A DNA stretch of 24,523 bases from Entamoeba invadens IP1 (lineage: Eukaryota; Evosea; Mastigamoebida; Endamoebidae), in the NCBI RefSeq assembly GCF_000330505.1, contig NW_004191770.1, positions 20,735-45,257 on the forward strand, given 5' to 3'. The position numbers were made by a program, and so were the translations under genes. Position 1 is the stretch's first letter. Each line of letters opens with the position of its first letter. Shown here piece by piece: positions 1 through 8,784 of the stretch. The notes below the pieces were generated by a model that worked only from the letters and a program-made list of their open reading frames with translations, made no database searches and had not been told where the DNA came from.

Positions 1-1079
1 TGCTGGATTTGTGGGTTATCGGTGAGTCTGTCGACCAAGTCTTGTAAAGTAGTGTGGAGTGGAAGTACCAAATCGACTGATTTAGTTCCACACGCGAAGC
101 ACTCTGGTCTTCTTTGTAAATTTTCGACTGTAGTATTAATTCCATCTCTAGCGAAGTAGTTGACATAATTCTCAAGATTGTTAGCTGCGCCCGTAGCGTA
201 TTTAAACGCTTCATTAGCCGTTTGAGCAGCAATTAATGAATTAGTCGACGCGATAGCTGGGAGGATATTTTTAATGACTCCGAGTGTTAATTTATAAGTG
301 ACTCCACTGATATTCTTCTCTTGAGCTCTTTCAAGAGCTTTTTCATAAATCCATTTGACGTGGTCGGGGTTATCCGCATCGACTTTAGTACCCAATGGAA
401 AAGCTTTATTAATAGTAGCATTGTCCCAAGCTATTTGTGAAGCCCAAGCTATACAATGTTCTGGAAGTCTTGGTTGTGCTGCTATAGTACACATCGGGAA
501 GGTTTTGGCTGGTGGGAATAAAGAGACTTGACATTCTAGACATGCAGCTATCCCAGGTACTATTACCATAACATGACCTTGAAAACCTTCAGTACCTCCA
601 TCTATTAATGGAATGACTGTCGATGGGTCTACCTCCCCATTCTCGGTTTTAACTAAGGAACATAACATCGAATTCGTCCACCGTCGTGCTCCTAAATTAT
701 CTAACCCACTGATCACTAATTTGAACGATTTATAAAAGGACTCCGGCTGATCTTCAAGACGTCCAACTATATGTGAAATGTGACACCCAGGTACACGACG
801 CATCACAAACTCAGCAGCTACCTCGGATTTGGGTCTCCCAACATCTTTGCGGCGGAATAAAAATTGCCGATTCAAATTGGAATACTCAATCGTGTCCATA
901 TCTATCACTGTTATGTCTCGAAAACCAACCATCGCTAATGACTTTAAGACTTCACATCCAAGTCCTCCAGCTCCAACTACTAATATACGAAAATTCTCAT
1001 AATCAACATTTGGAGGGTCTTCTATGGAACCACCAGTGCGTCCCAAAAACTCTTTTATTTGTGTGAATTGTCGTGTCAT
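1..1079 (-). CDS. UBA3: NEDD8-activating enzyme E1 catalytic subunit UBA3, 3' end cut by window
   Basis: The product adenylates NEDD8, carries it as a thioester and passes it to the UBC12-type E2, so it feeds cullin neddylation. About 359 residues are visible from the ATG at 1079 and the frame stays open to base 1. Seen: nucleotide-binding GAGGLGCE at residues 36-43; an acidic/Asn/Arg block DMDTIEYSNLNRQF at 60-73; GLDNLGARRW at 125-134; the catalytic Cys in FPMCTIA (C197), followed by PRLPEHCI as in other UBA3 proteins; and the zinc pairs CLEC (180-183) and CFAC (327-330). The order and the FPxCTIA context fit UBA3 better than UBA2 or UBA1, because UBA1 is about twice as long and UBA2 has a different catalytic motif. 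The C-terminal ubiquitin-fold E2-binding domain would lie left of the window. No intron is seen. The partner subunit (APP-BP1/NAE1) is not in this window. Confidence 0.93.
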   Translation of the reverse strand, partial: MTRQFTQIKEFLGRTGGSIEDPPNVDYENFRILVVGAGGLGCEVLKSLAMVGFRDITVIDMDTIEYSNLNRQFLFRRKDVGRPKSEVAAEFVMRRVPGCHISHIVGRLEDQPESFYKSFKLVISGLDNLGARRWTNSMLCSLVKTENGEVDPSTVIPLIDGGTEGFQGHVMVIVPGIAACLECQVSLFPPAKTFPMCTIAAQPRLPEHCIAWASQIAWDNATINKAFPLGTKVDADNPDHVKWIYEKALERAQEKNISGVTYKLTLGVIKNILPAIASTNSLIAAQTANEAFKYATGAANNLENYVNYFARDGINTTVENLQRRPECFACGTKSVDLVLPLHTTLQDLVDRLTDNPQIQ

Positions 1080-1482
1080 TTGGTTTTTTAAAGTTCTGAG
1101 GGGTTTTTTTAAAGTTGAGTCTTTGAGGTTTAACTTATTCCTCAATCTTTTTTTATTTTTTAATTTTTATTTATTGTTTTTTTTTATTTTTTATTTTTTA
1201 TTTTTTAATTTTTAATTTTATTTATTTCAAAAATATACAAAAATAATCGAAATTTCAAATCAAACTTTCTTTTCTAATTCAACTTGATATTATTAACAAA
1301 TGGTAAAATAACCAATAAATAAACCATTTAAATAATAGATGGCATCTTCAAGAATTTGAAAAGTTAGATAATTTGAGATTGATAAATTAGGAAAGAAGAG
1401 ACATATAAAAAACTTCTGAACGAGTAATAGAAGAGAGAGAAGCAAACAGAAAAAAGGAAAACCGAGAACTGTAATATCCAAG
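1080..1482. promoter_or_regulatory. divergent spacer between UBA3 and AP-2 alpha
   Basis: This 403-base spacer separates two start codons that face apart, so it must hold the promoters of both genes or a shared bidirectional one. The left part (about 1130-1225) is almost pure T/A with long T runs. A TATA-like ATATAAAA lies at 1403-1410, 73 bases upstream of the AP-2 alpha ATG, farther than the TATA-like boxes of other genes here. The last 60 bases are A/G-rich. I see no other gene. Confidence 0.5.
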
Positions 1483-4251
1483 ATGGAGAACGCAAAGACA
1501 TATATTCGTGGTCTTCAGAATTTCACCGAGGCGGTCCACCGTAGTGTGACTATTGAGAAAGAGCGTGAGGTAGTCAACTGCGAGTTAGCAAAGATACGAA
1601 AAGAGTTCAAGGAAGGGAAGATGAATGCGTACGACCGTCGGAAAAGTGTATTAAAAATGGCGTATATAGAAGTGTTAGGATATGAGGTCGACACTGGTTT
1701 TGTGGAGGTCATTCAACTCATCGGAAGTCCAAAGTTTTTCGACAAACACATTGGATATATGGCATTCACTTTACTGTTCTCGAACGTCCCCGAGTCGACC
1801 CGAATGATTATTAACACGTTACAACAAGACTTAGAGAACAACTTAGAGTCGTATGTCAATGATGCTCTTTCAGTAATTGCGCAATTGGCGAATGTTGAAA
1901 TGGCAGATACTCTCGGGCCTTCTGTGGTTAAAATCTGTACTGGATTTTGTGAGACTTCTGTGAAGAAACGCGCTTTAATTGCAATGAGACAATTATACAA
2001 ACAACAACCGCAGATATTGTCCATCAACCCCGACTTCATGAAAGTCATGGAGAAACTCTTCTCTGGAGAAATGGACAACTCAATCATCAATTCACTCGTT
2101 CTCTTCTTGGAAGCTATTGTCGAAAAGGAACCGGAATTACTCAAACCATTCATTCCCGAGTTAATCAGTTCATTACAGAGATTGGTCAACCACGAAGCTA
2201 TTGCAGATTTGGATTACCACGGAACGTTGTCGCCTTGGCTTCAAATCAAGTTGTTCAGACTTCTTGCTGGCGTTCAACTTGATGAACAACAAAAGAAAAT
2301 GTTTTGGGAATGTGCGTCGGTCGTTTTGCAACAAACGGATACTGTAAAGTATGACAAGCCATGTTCGGAAAAGACGATTCAAATGGCTGTTGTGTTTGAG
2401 GTAATGGGGATAATGATTGTCCACGAAAAGGAAGAGTATTTCAAGACACTTTTACCCCTTCTTGGAAGTTTGGTGGAGGACAAAGAAGTCAACGTGAGGT
2501 ATTTAGCACTTGACACGTTCGTGTTACTTGGTCAAGCCAACTACAAGAAGGTCTGCCAAAACTACTTGGTACACATTTTGAATAGTTTGGAAGAGACGGA
2601 TGTGACCATTAGAAGACGTGCTATTGAGGTGTTATACTCATTGTGTACTCCAGAGTCAGTTCGTAAAGTTGTCAACCAGTTACTTCACGTGTTAGAAAAC
2701 GATGAAGGTGAATTGAAAGAAGAATTGGTTGTCAAGATCTCGATTTTGTCTGAGATGGATGTTGACAAAGATCAGTGGTACGTTGACACCATGTTGTTAG
2801 CAACGTGTCTTGGTGGGGAGTTTGTTCGCCCCGAGTTATGGGATAGAGTGTTAAACTCTATAGGACATGCAGCACAATATGCTGTTCAAAAGATAGTACA
2901 GGTATTGGCTGGTGGATGTTGGCATGAAGAATTCTTAAAAATGTCATGCGTTATCATCGGGGAGTATGCACAGTGCTTAGGCAACCTTGCACAACACACT
3001 GCAACATACATCGCAAAGCAGTTACCTTACGTCCACTCGGCTACAAAAAGACTCATATTGACTTGCTTAATTAAAATGGCAAAGGAACTTCCAGACATCA
3101 GACCAACTGTTTCTAAGGCACTTAAGATCTGCGAGAATGCCGTGGACGCCGAGGTCCAACAACGTGCATCCGAGTTTAAGTACATAATGGACAAAAATTA
3201 TTACGAAATCGCAATTGCGCCATTACCGGAGAGGGTGATCAACGAACAAAACGAAGGCAAAGCGAATGAACGCGAGAAGAAAGACGACGAAAAGTTCATG
3301 AGTCAAGAGAAACTTGTTTCTCCAACACCGCAAGAGCCACAAAAAACCTCTGGCGATATCCTAAATTCAGTGATCAATTCAACGCCTTCAACAACACAGA
3401 AAGCACCCGAAAATGCAAATGCCATGTTGGTCGATATCTTGGGAGGGATACCTCAAAGTACTATTACCCAGCAAATTCCAACGAAGGCTGCATTACAATT
3501 GGACAAAACTGAGTGGACTGAAAGAGGGTATAAAGGCAGTGCATTCAGTCATTCTGCTGCAGATGCTGAATTGGGTAAAAAGGTCCGATTCATACACAAA
3601 AAGCTGTTAACACAGAAGGAAGGAGTTATCTTCCAAGACGCTAATATTCAAATTGGGATGCGGTTGAAAACGGGGAATGTTGTTGATGTTGCGCTGTATA
3701 TCGGGAACACCAAGGATGAGACTATTACTGGGCAAATCGCCTTAAAAGGTGAAGACGGTATCAATTGTATGATTCAAAACAACCAATTGAATATCGAAGG
3801 GAAAAAGCAACAACAAGTTCTTTGCAGATTTGAAGCGAAAGACGTTTTCTTACAAGCTCCAATGGTTGGGATGAATTACACAATTGGTGGCAATAACATC
3901 CAATTGGCATTCAGTTTACCAATCACATTAATCCGTTACGTCCAACCAAATCCGAACGTCGCGTTCTTGAATGAAAGTGGGAAGACTGAATTGGCCGAAT
4001 GCTTTGTCCAAACACAAATGCAAACCTCGTTGAGTACAAACGATATCGGACAATTGCTGACCGGCTATGGTTTCGCGGTGAAGCCTGCTCAAAATCAGAT
4101 TTTGGCTGGTGGCAATGTGCTTGGTAAAGACGTTGGTATCTTTATTGATATCATCGGCGGAAGTTATAAAGTCGGTGTAGGCTCGACAAGCCTTCAAATA
4201 GCGGAGGTCATTCATGATGTGATGAGTTATTTGCTCTCTGCTAACTTCTAA
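1483..4251 (+). CDS. AP-2 adaptor complex large subunit alpha (alpha-adaptin)
   Basis: This is a 922-residue large subunit of the AP-2 clathrin adaptor, acting at the plasma membrane in endocytosis. The trunk (about 1-580) is helical-solenoid sequence with alpha-adaptin landmarks: ELAKIRKEFK near 34-43, LSPWLQIKLFRLL, VRYLALDTF, DKDQWYVDTML and VQQRASEFKYI. A Gln/Pro/Thr-rich hinge (about 585-675) leads to an ear of about 245 residues with sandwich and platform parts; LIRYVQPN and FLNESGKTELAECF fit the alpha platform. Basic residues R52, R53, K54 and K58 sit where mammalian alpha has its K55/K56/K57/K61 phosphoinositide patch. The start is the first ATG of the open frame, and no intron is needed. 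The stop TAA is followed at once by TT (TAATT), an Entamoeba-like poly(A) signal. Gamma-adaptin of AP-1 is the alternative, but trunk and ear both fit alpha better. Confidence 0.9.
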   Translation: MENAKTYIRGLQNFTEAVHRSVTIEKEREVVNCELAKIRKEFKEGKMNAYDRRKSVLKMAYIEVLGYEVDTGFVEVIQLIGSPKFFDKHIGYMAFTLLFSNVPESTRMIINTLQQDLENNLESYVNDALSVIAQLANVEMADTLGPSVVKICTGFCETSVKKRALIAMRQLYKQQPQILSINPDFMKVMEKLFSGEMDNSIINSLVLFLEAIVEKEPELLKPFIPELISSLQRLVNHEAIADLDYHGTLSPWLQIKLFRLLAGVQLDEQQKKMFWECASVVLQQTDTVKYDKPCSEKTIQMAVVFEVMGIMIVHEKEEYFKTLLPLLGSLVEDKEVNVRYLALDTFVLLGQANYKKVCQNYLVHILNSLEETDVTIRRRAIEVLYSLCTPESVRKVVNQLLHVLENDEGELKEELVVKISILSEMDVDKDQWYVDTMLLATCLGGEFVRPELWDRVLNSIGHAAQYAVQKIVQVLAGGCWHEEFLKMSCVIIGEYAQCLGNLAQHTATYIAKQLPYVHSATKRLILTCLIKMAKELPDIRPTVSKALKICENAVDAEVQQRASEFKYIMDKNYYEIAIAPLPERVINEQNEGKANEREKKDDEKFMSQEKLVSPTPQEPQKTSGDILNSVINSTPSTTQKAPENANAMLVDILGGIPQSTITQQIPTKAALQLDKTEWTERGYKGSAFSHSAADAELGKKVRFIHKKLLTQKEGVIFQDANIQIGMRLKTGNVVDVALYIGNTKDETITGQIALKGEDGINCMIQNNQLNIEGKKQQQVLCRFEAKDVFLQAPMVGMNYTIGGNNIQLAFSLPITLIRYVQPNPNVAFLNESGKTELAECFVQTQMQTSLSTNDIGQLLTGYGFAVKPAQNQILAGGNVLGKDVGIFIDIIGGSYKVGVGSTSLQIAEVIHDVMSYLLSANF

Positions 4252-4344
4252 TTATCGAACTTTGGTTTTCATTTAGCTTTATTGCTTGAAACAAAGGTGA
4301 CATGCAAACTTATAATTAATATAATCCACAATACAATAAATGGT

Positions 4345-5079
4345 TCAAGGCCGAACATCTGGTGAGATGGCTGACATAATTTTGAGTTTGGTTGAGTCGT
4401 CGAGAGTCTCTTTGACTGTTTGGAATGAGACCATTCGGTTTGGAGTTGTGCATCTCTTCTTTCTTGGTTCGCCGAGTCTGGACGGGTGAATAGGTGTTGG
4501 TAATGATTGGATTCGTTCTTTGGACAATTCAGAAATTCCGGCGAGTGTTGGAGATACTTCATGGGGTGTGTGGAGCCTTGGGGAAGTGAAATCGGAAGCG
4601 GACGAGCATTGCATTTTCTCTTCGATTTGTTGTTGTAAACACGCGTGGAGTTGATGAGGTGTTGGTTGTTGTGAGAATGTTTGATTGAGTTGTGGAGTTG
4701 TTTCTTGGAGTAATTGCATTTGTTGATGAGGATAGTGTGGGGTCTCCAAGTCCATTGGTTCTTTTTGGTGTGGTTCGAAGATTGAAATGAGTGGGAAAGA
4801 CCCTTTTCTATAACAGGCGGAAGCGTCTTGGATTGATTGTGGGAGTTGAGTGTCTGCCGTCGCAATAACTGCCAAAGAGTTGAGGAGGTCCCGATTTAAA
4901 AGAATTGAAAATTTGGAGGTGGAGAGAAATTGAGCGTAGTGCGAATTTGAATCGACTACAAATCCAAAAAACATCAGATGAGGATCCGTCTGAATCGAAC
5001 GTTGAATTAATACGTCTAATTGTTGAGAAAATCGAACTGCCATTTGATTATAGAGTTTGTATTTTGGAAATACCCACAT
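4345..5079 (-). CDS. Gln-rich protein of unknown function
   Basis: I do not recognise this protein. It has 244 residues from the ATG at 5079, or 232 if the second ATG at 5043 (MAVRFSQQ) is used; the sequence does not decide between them. The first ~90 residues look folded (FFGFVVDSNSHYAQFL, NRDLLNSLAVIATADT). Residues ~100-155 are rich in Gln, Pro and His (TPQLNQTFSQQPTPHQL), typical of disordered regulatory segments. The C-terminal 50 residues hold a basic cluster PRKKR, a possible nuclear signal. It converges on AP-2 alpha, with 93 bases between the stops. A second minus-strand reading at 4269-4865 overlaps it in another frame and is poorer. A nuclear regulatory role is a guess from composition only. 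Confidence 0.6.
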   Translation of the reverse strand: MWVFPKYKLYNQMAVRFSQQLDVLIQRSIQTDPHLMFFGFVVDSNSHYAQFLSTSKFSILLNRDLLNSLAVIATADTQLPQSIQDASACYRKGSFPLISIFEPHQKEPMDLETPHYPHQQMQLLQETTPQLNQTFSQQPTPHQLHACLQQQIEEKMQCSSASDFTSPRLHTPHEVSPTLAGISELSKERIQSLPTPIHPSRLGEPRKKRCTTPNRMVSFQTVKETLDDSTKLKIMSAISPDVRP

Positions 5080-5814
5080 ACCAAGCGATTCGGTTAAAAC
5101 GAGATTTTGGGATAATTTACCATTTAATTATAATTATTTTATTAATACAAAATAATATTTCATTAAATATTGTTTAAATATGGCATTTTCATAATCTGTG
5201 TTATGTGGTTTAACATTTTTAAGTAGAGCAATTTTTTTTGCAAAAACGGGATCGTAATATTTGTTTTATATTTAGTTTTTCTTTTAATAAACATCATAAT
5301 TATAAATAGATGACAAAATGAGTTCCACACAATTCTATCCTCTTTTTATTATACTTAATTATAGTATATTATGCTATAAGTATAACATTTTTATTCATGA
5401 ATGGGTACGTAATGTCTTGAATGCCTTATAATACCTTTTATCCCGTTTTTGCACAAAATAAACAGCTGACAATAGAAAATATGTTAAAAATTCAAAATAA
5501 AAATAAAATTTTTATTTATAATTAACTTCTCAAATAAAAGTTGTTATTTAAATATCGACTTCTTTGAAAAATTATTATTAATTATTATAACTATTATAAC
5601 TATTTTAAATAGTTTCCAAAAAATGACAAAACAAAAAAAAATATTAATTCTAAATAATATCGTATAGTTAATTATTATTATTCGTTATAATTGTTATTTA
5701 CCCATTTTATTGTGAAACAAATACCATTTTCAAAATAACAAAAAAAATTGCACAGAAAACAATAAATAAGACACCTGAAGATATTAAATATTTAACTAAA
5801 AATTTAACTAAATA
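5080..5814. other. AT-rich spacer with an inverted-repeat structure
   Basis: No convincing gene. Composition is strongly A/T, with repeated ATTATTA and AATTATTATAACTATT stretches at 5560-5700. The notable content is the inverted repeat listed separately (5232-5460) with a hairpin near its centre. The rest should hold the promoter of the Gln-rich gene (right of 5079) and the 3' end of the EF-hand gene (left of 5815). Confidence 0.6.
5232..5460. repeat. inverted repeat with central hairpin, possible MITE relic
   Basis: GCAAAAACGGGAT at 5240-5252 recurs as a perfect reverse complement at 5440-5452. Extending outward into T-rich sequence gives about 21 bases with 2 mismatches. Near the midpoint, TTATACTTA (about 5349) pairs with TAAGTATAA (5377-5385). 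Arms near 20 bases enclosing about 190 AT-rich bases without a gene resemble a small non-autonomous element, but no clear target-site duplication was found. Confidence 0.4.
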
Positions 5815-7803
5815 TTAATATCCCAAGAGTTGAGGAAATACCACAGAAAATTGTTCGATTGGTAACATATTAGCTATCCCATATTTTGTCATCACGTTTT
5901 GAATATCATAAGGTGTTGCAGGCAGTTTAAACTTCTCGAGTAAAGTTTTCAACTCGTTTTTATCCATCACGTTGTTTCCGTTCTTTGCGAACATGTAGAA
6001 GACATTCTTCAAGACATAGAGAAATTTGATATTACTTGCCTCGTTGTCTTCCATTGAGTATAAGAACATCAAACACATTTGAATGAACCCATTTTCATCA
6101 ATTCGGTCTCCATCGCCATATAACAGAAAAGCGATTTTAATAGCCTTTTGATCGGTTGAAGAGAGTGTATCCCATATCACTACAAACACATTTAACACCT
6201 CCTTTTCATTCAAATACCCATCACGATCCAAATCATGACTTCTGAAGAGTTTAATAGCCATCCGCGTGTTCTTGTGTTTCGTCACTTCTTCGCTGTCGTC
6301 CAACTTTGGGTCGTCGTCCTCAAACATCATCAACATGAACTCGTCCACTTCAATACACCCATTTCTGTTGTCGTCGTACATCACTAAAGTCTTTAACGCG
6401 TCTTCCTCGCTTTCAAACGGAGAGTCCAATTTGGCGCACAATGTCATCAACCCATTCACGTCAATCCCTTTCTTCGACGGATACTCCGTTAATTCAAAAC
6501 ACAACTTAAAGAGGTCTTCGTCTCTTTTGACAACTCCGTTGTTGTCTTGAACGACTTGGAAGATCATATTGAACTGGTCTTTGAAGATATAGCCTTCGTT
6601 CTTCTTATCTGCTACAGTAAATAAGAACGTGACAAACTTCTCGATGTCAAGATATTGTTTCTCAAACGAACTTTTGAAGCTTGAGATGTACAAATCTAAC
6701 GAGATGCAATTCTCCGGGATCTTCGTTAGTGTCTGACTTGTACTCACATTAAGTAAATGACTTGGTACTTTAATTTTCTGGTCACTCTTACAATCAACAA
6801 GTTCTTTGGACGTTCGCGCGTTCAAGTTGTTTAAGTACTTCTCCGTGTTAAAGACGTGGTTCTTCACAAAGACCTTTAAAATGGACAACATTTCATCAAT
6901 TTGTAACACTCCGTCGCCGTTCTCGTCTAACTCTTCTATATATTTTAACACAACACTCTTCTTACTTTCCATCCCGGAGACTTTAAGAAACTTGGCCAAC
7001 TCTCCTTTGTCTATAGAAGCTGAAAGGGTCTTATCTAAGACTCGAAAACTACACGTCATCAAGACTTCGTTTGTCAATTTACCGATTTTTGTAGTGATGA
7101 AATTGAGTTGTTGTGACAGAGCGACGTACTCCGCTCGACTGATGTACTTCTTGTCTTTACACATCAACAATATGAACACCACAAATTGTTTGTGGACGAC
7201 ACTTCTGTCTTCGCAATTCTTCAGAAGATAGTCGACCATGTCTTCTTGGAGGACTTTCCCTTTGCTCTGAGGGACTAACAAGAATCTTTCGTAATAATTG
7301 GTGAAGGCAATCATTTGAAGAAATTGTGCTGTTGGGATAGTACTGATGTTATAACTTGCATTCATCGCATCCAGAAATTCATTCAATTGTAAGACCCCAT
7401 CCCCATTCTCGTCATGCTCTTTTATATAACTCGACACCATTTTAATACTCTTCTTGTCGCCAAGGCGTTTGAAGTACTCGGAAGTCTCTTTAGTGTTCAA
7501 CGAGTATTGTCCATCACTGTCTAATGTGAAGAACGCTGCTGTAAAGATGACCTGTCCGTTCAATTCACCCGTTTTGAAGTATAAGTTGTCTAAGTATTGC
7601 ATCGTCCTCACATACACATCTTTCGGCACATCATCGCCTTTGGTCGTAATTTTCCAGAGGATAGTCAGGTACTCCTCCGACCGCGCAGTAAGCGAGGGGA
7701 AGTTCGCTATCGTCATGTTGACACACCGACTCACAGGAAGTGTATTCTTTTTGACCATTGTGGTCGCGTTGCAAAATTCTATGATGAAACGTTCGCGTGC
7801 CAT
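5815..7803 (-). CDS. multi-EF-hand calcium-binding protein
   Basis: This is a 662-residue protein built from EF-hand units. Four loops are canonical: residues 131-142 (DENGDGVLQLNE), 293-304 (DENGDGVLQIDE), 477-488 (DDNRNGCIEVDE) and 524-535 (DLDRDGYLNEKE). Several others are degenerate, for example near 399-410, 421-430 and 606-617, so EF-hands appear paired with often only one member of a pair able to bind calcium. No enzyme domain, signal peptide or membrane segment is seen. I chose the ATG at 7803. The frame stays open 32 codons further upstream, but that stretch contains a TATATAAA box 34-41 bases before this ATG, fitting a promoter. A calcium sensor or buffer is likely; targets are unknown. 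Confidence 0.82.
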   Translation of the reverse strand: MARERFIIEFCNATTMVKKNTLPVSRCVNMTIANFPSLTARSEEYLTILWKITTKGDDVPKDVYVRTMQYLDNLYFKTGELNGQVIFTAAFFTLDSDGQYSLNTKETSEYFKRLGDKKSIKMVSSYIKEHDENGDGVLQLNEFLDAMNASYNISTIPTAQFLQMIAFTNYYERFLLVPQSKGKVLQEDMVDYLLKNCEDRSVVHKQFVVFILLMCKDKKYISRAEYVALSQQLNFITTKIGKLTNEVLMTCSFRVLDKTLSASIDKGELAKFLKVSGMESKKSVVLKYIEELDENGDGVLQIDEMLSILKVFVKNHVFNTEKYLNNLNARTSKELVDCKSDQKIKVPSHLLNVSTSQTLTKIPENCISLDLYISSFKSSFEKQYLDIEKFVTFLFTVADKKNEGYIFKDQFNMIFQVVQDNNGVVKRDEDLFKLCFELTEYPSKKGIDVNGLMTLCAKLDSPFESEEDALKTLVMYDDNRNGCIEVDEFMLMMFEDDDPKLDDSEEVTKHKNTRMAIKLFRSHDLDRDGYLNEKEVLNVFVVIWDTLSSTDQKAIKIAFLLYGDGDRIDENGFIQMCLMFLYSMEDNEASNIKFLYVLKNVFYMFAKNGNNVMDKNELKTLLEKFKLPATPYDIQNVMTKYGIANMLPIEQFSVVFPQLLGY

Positions 7804-7836
7804 TATAGATTCAATTGATGAATTGCAGTTCAATTG

Positions 7837-7844
7837 TTTATATA
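7837..7844 (-). promoter_or_regulatory. TATA-like box of the EF-hand gene
   Basis: TATATAAA on the minus strand lies 34-41 bases before the ATG at 7803 and is followed by AATTCATC, which resembles the Entamoeba initiator AAAAATTCA as I remember it. It decides the start codon choice for this gene. Confidence 0.45.
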
Positions 7845-8784
7845 TGGCTATCCAATACCGAATTGTTCTCATCGTTTTGGCTCTTTGCAAGGTATGCAAT
7901 TGGTTACTATATGGCTTATTTTTCCCGTTTGTTAAGTCATATTTGACGCAATCATTGCGTCTAACAATTGATAAAACACTTAAGAAGAGTCTTCTTGATA
8001 TAAAATCATTGGTAGTATTTTATAATTTCATTATTAGTTGTTTATGGTATTAGTAATTATTAAATTTGATTTGTACTATTCAAATTTAGTTATCAACATT
8101 AGTATATTATTATTATTATTTATAATACAATTGATATTTATTATTATTGAATTATAAATGAATTTTTTTTTTTCATTTGTCTCTCTTTCTGCACTTTGTG
8201 TGATTTGGTAAAGTCTCTAAAGAGGCATAAAATAATTTATTTCTTGTAATTAGGGTATATTTCCTGTTTTAATATATTTTTAACTGCCAATACATATAAT
8301 CATAATATTCACACCCCAAGTCTCTTTTTTTTAAGATGCATTAAGAGACAAACAATACCATTCATTCGCGTTTTACACCTTTTTTGTTTATTTTTTTTCA
8401 TATTATCTTGATTATCATTAAACAATAATAAATAATTAAATAAAAAACTAATGAGTTTTACACAGTTAATTATTTTCAATAATTTAATTGCCTTTTCCAT
8501 TTCTTAAAAAAATATTAACTATTGAAATAATAAAAAAACTTAAACTTAATTATATAATTATTTATAAAACAACCTGAATAATAACATTAATATATAATAA
8601 ACTAAAGAAAGTAAAAACAACACAAATTAATCTTAAAAAACAACTTGAAAATAGTAATAAAAAGAAGGAAACGGCAATTACAAATGTTATTGTACAGAAA
8701 ATATCATAACCTTTTAACTGCTTATCAATCCCTCAAAAATGAACACCAAACTCCAAAAAACACATAAAAGATGGTTAAATTGGC
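7845..8784. other. AT-rich spacer, no supported gene
   Basis: This is the upstream region of the EF-hand gene and the downstream region of the coiled-coil gene. It has a near-palindrome AAGAAGAGTCTTCTT at about 7982-7996 and long T and A runs (8164-8175, 8322-8333, 8393-8400). A 63-codon minus-strand frame at 8309-8500 is AT-driven and not convincing. I see no RNA gene. Confidence 0.55.

Noticed and set aside
4269..4865. 198-codon minus-strand frame overlapping the Gln-rich gene
   Set aside because: It overlaps the longer frame at 4345-5079 and lacks any folded-looking segment; its His/Asn/Ser-rich content is the shifted reading of the Gln-rich repeat.
7454..8053. 199-codon plus-strand frame opposite the EF-hand gene start
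   Set aside because: It is mostly antisense to the EF-hand coding region and then runs into AT-rich spacer; no recognisable domain.
8309..8500. 63-codon minus-strand frame
   Set aside because: AT-driven Lys/Asn/Leu content with no domain or support; its composition does not differ from the surrounding spacer.
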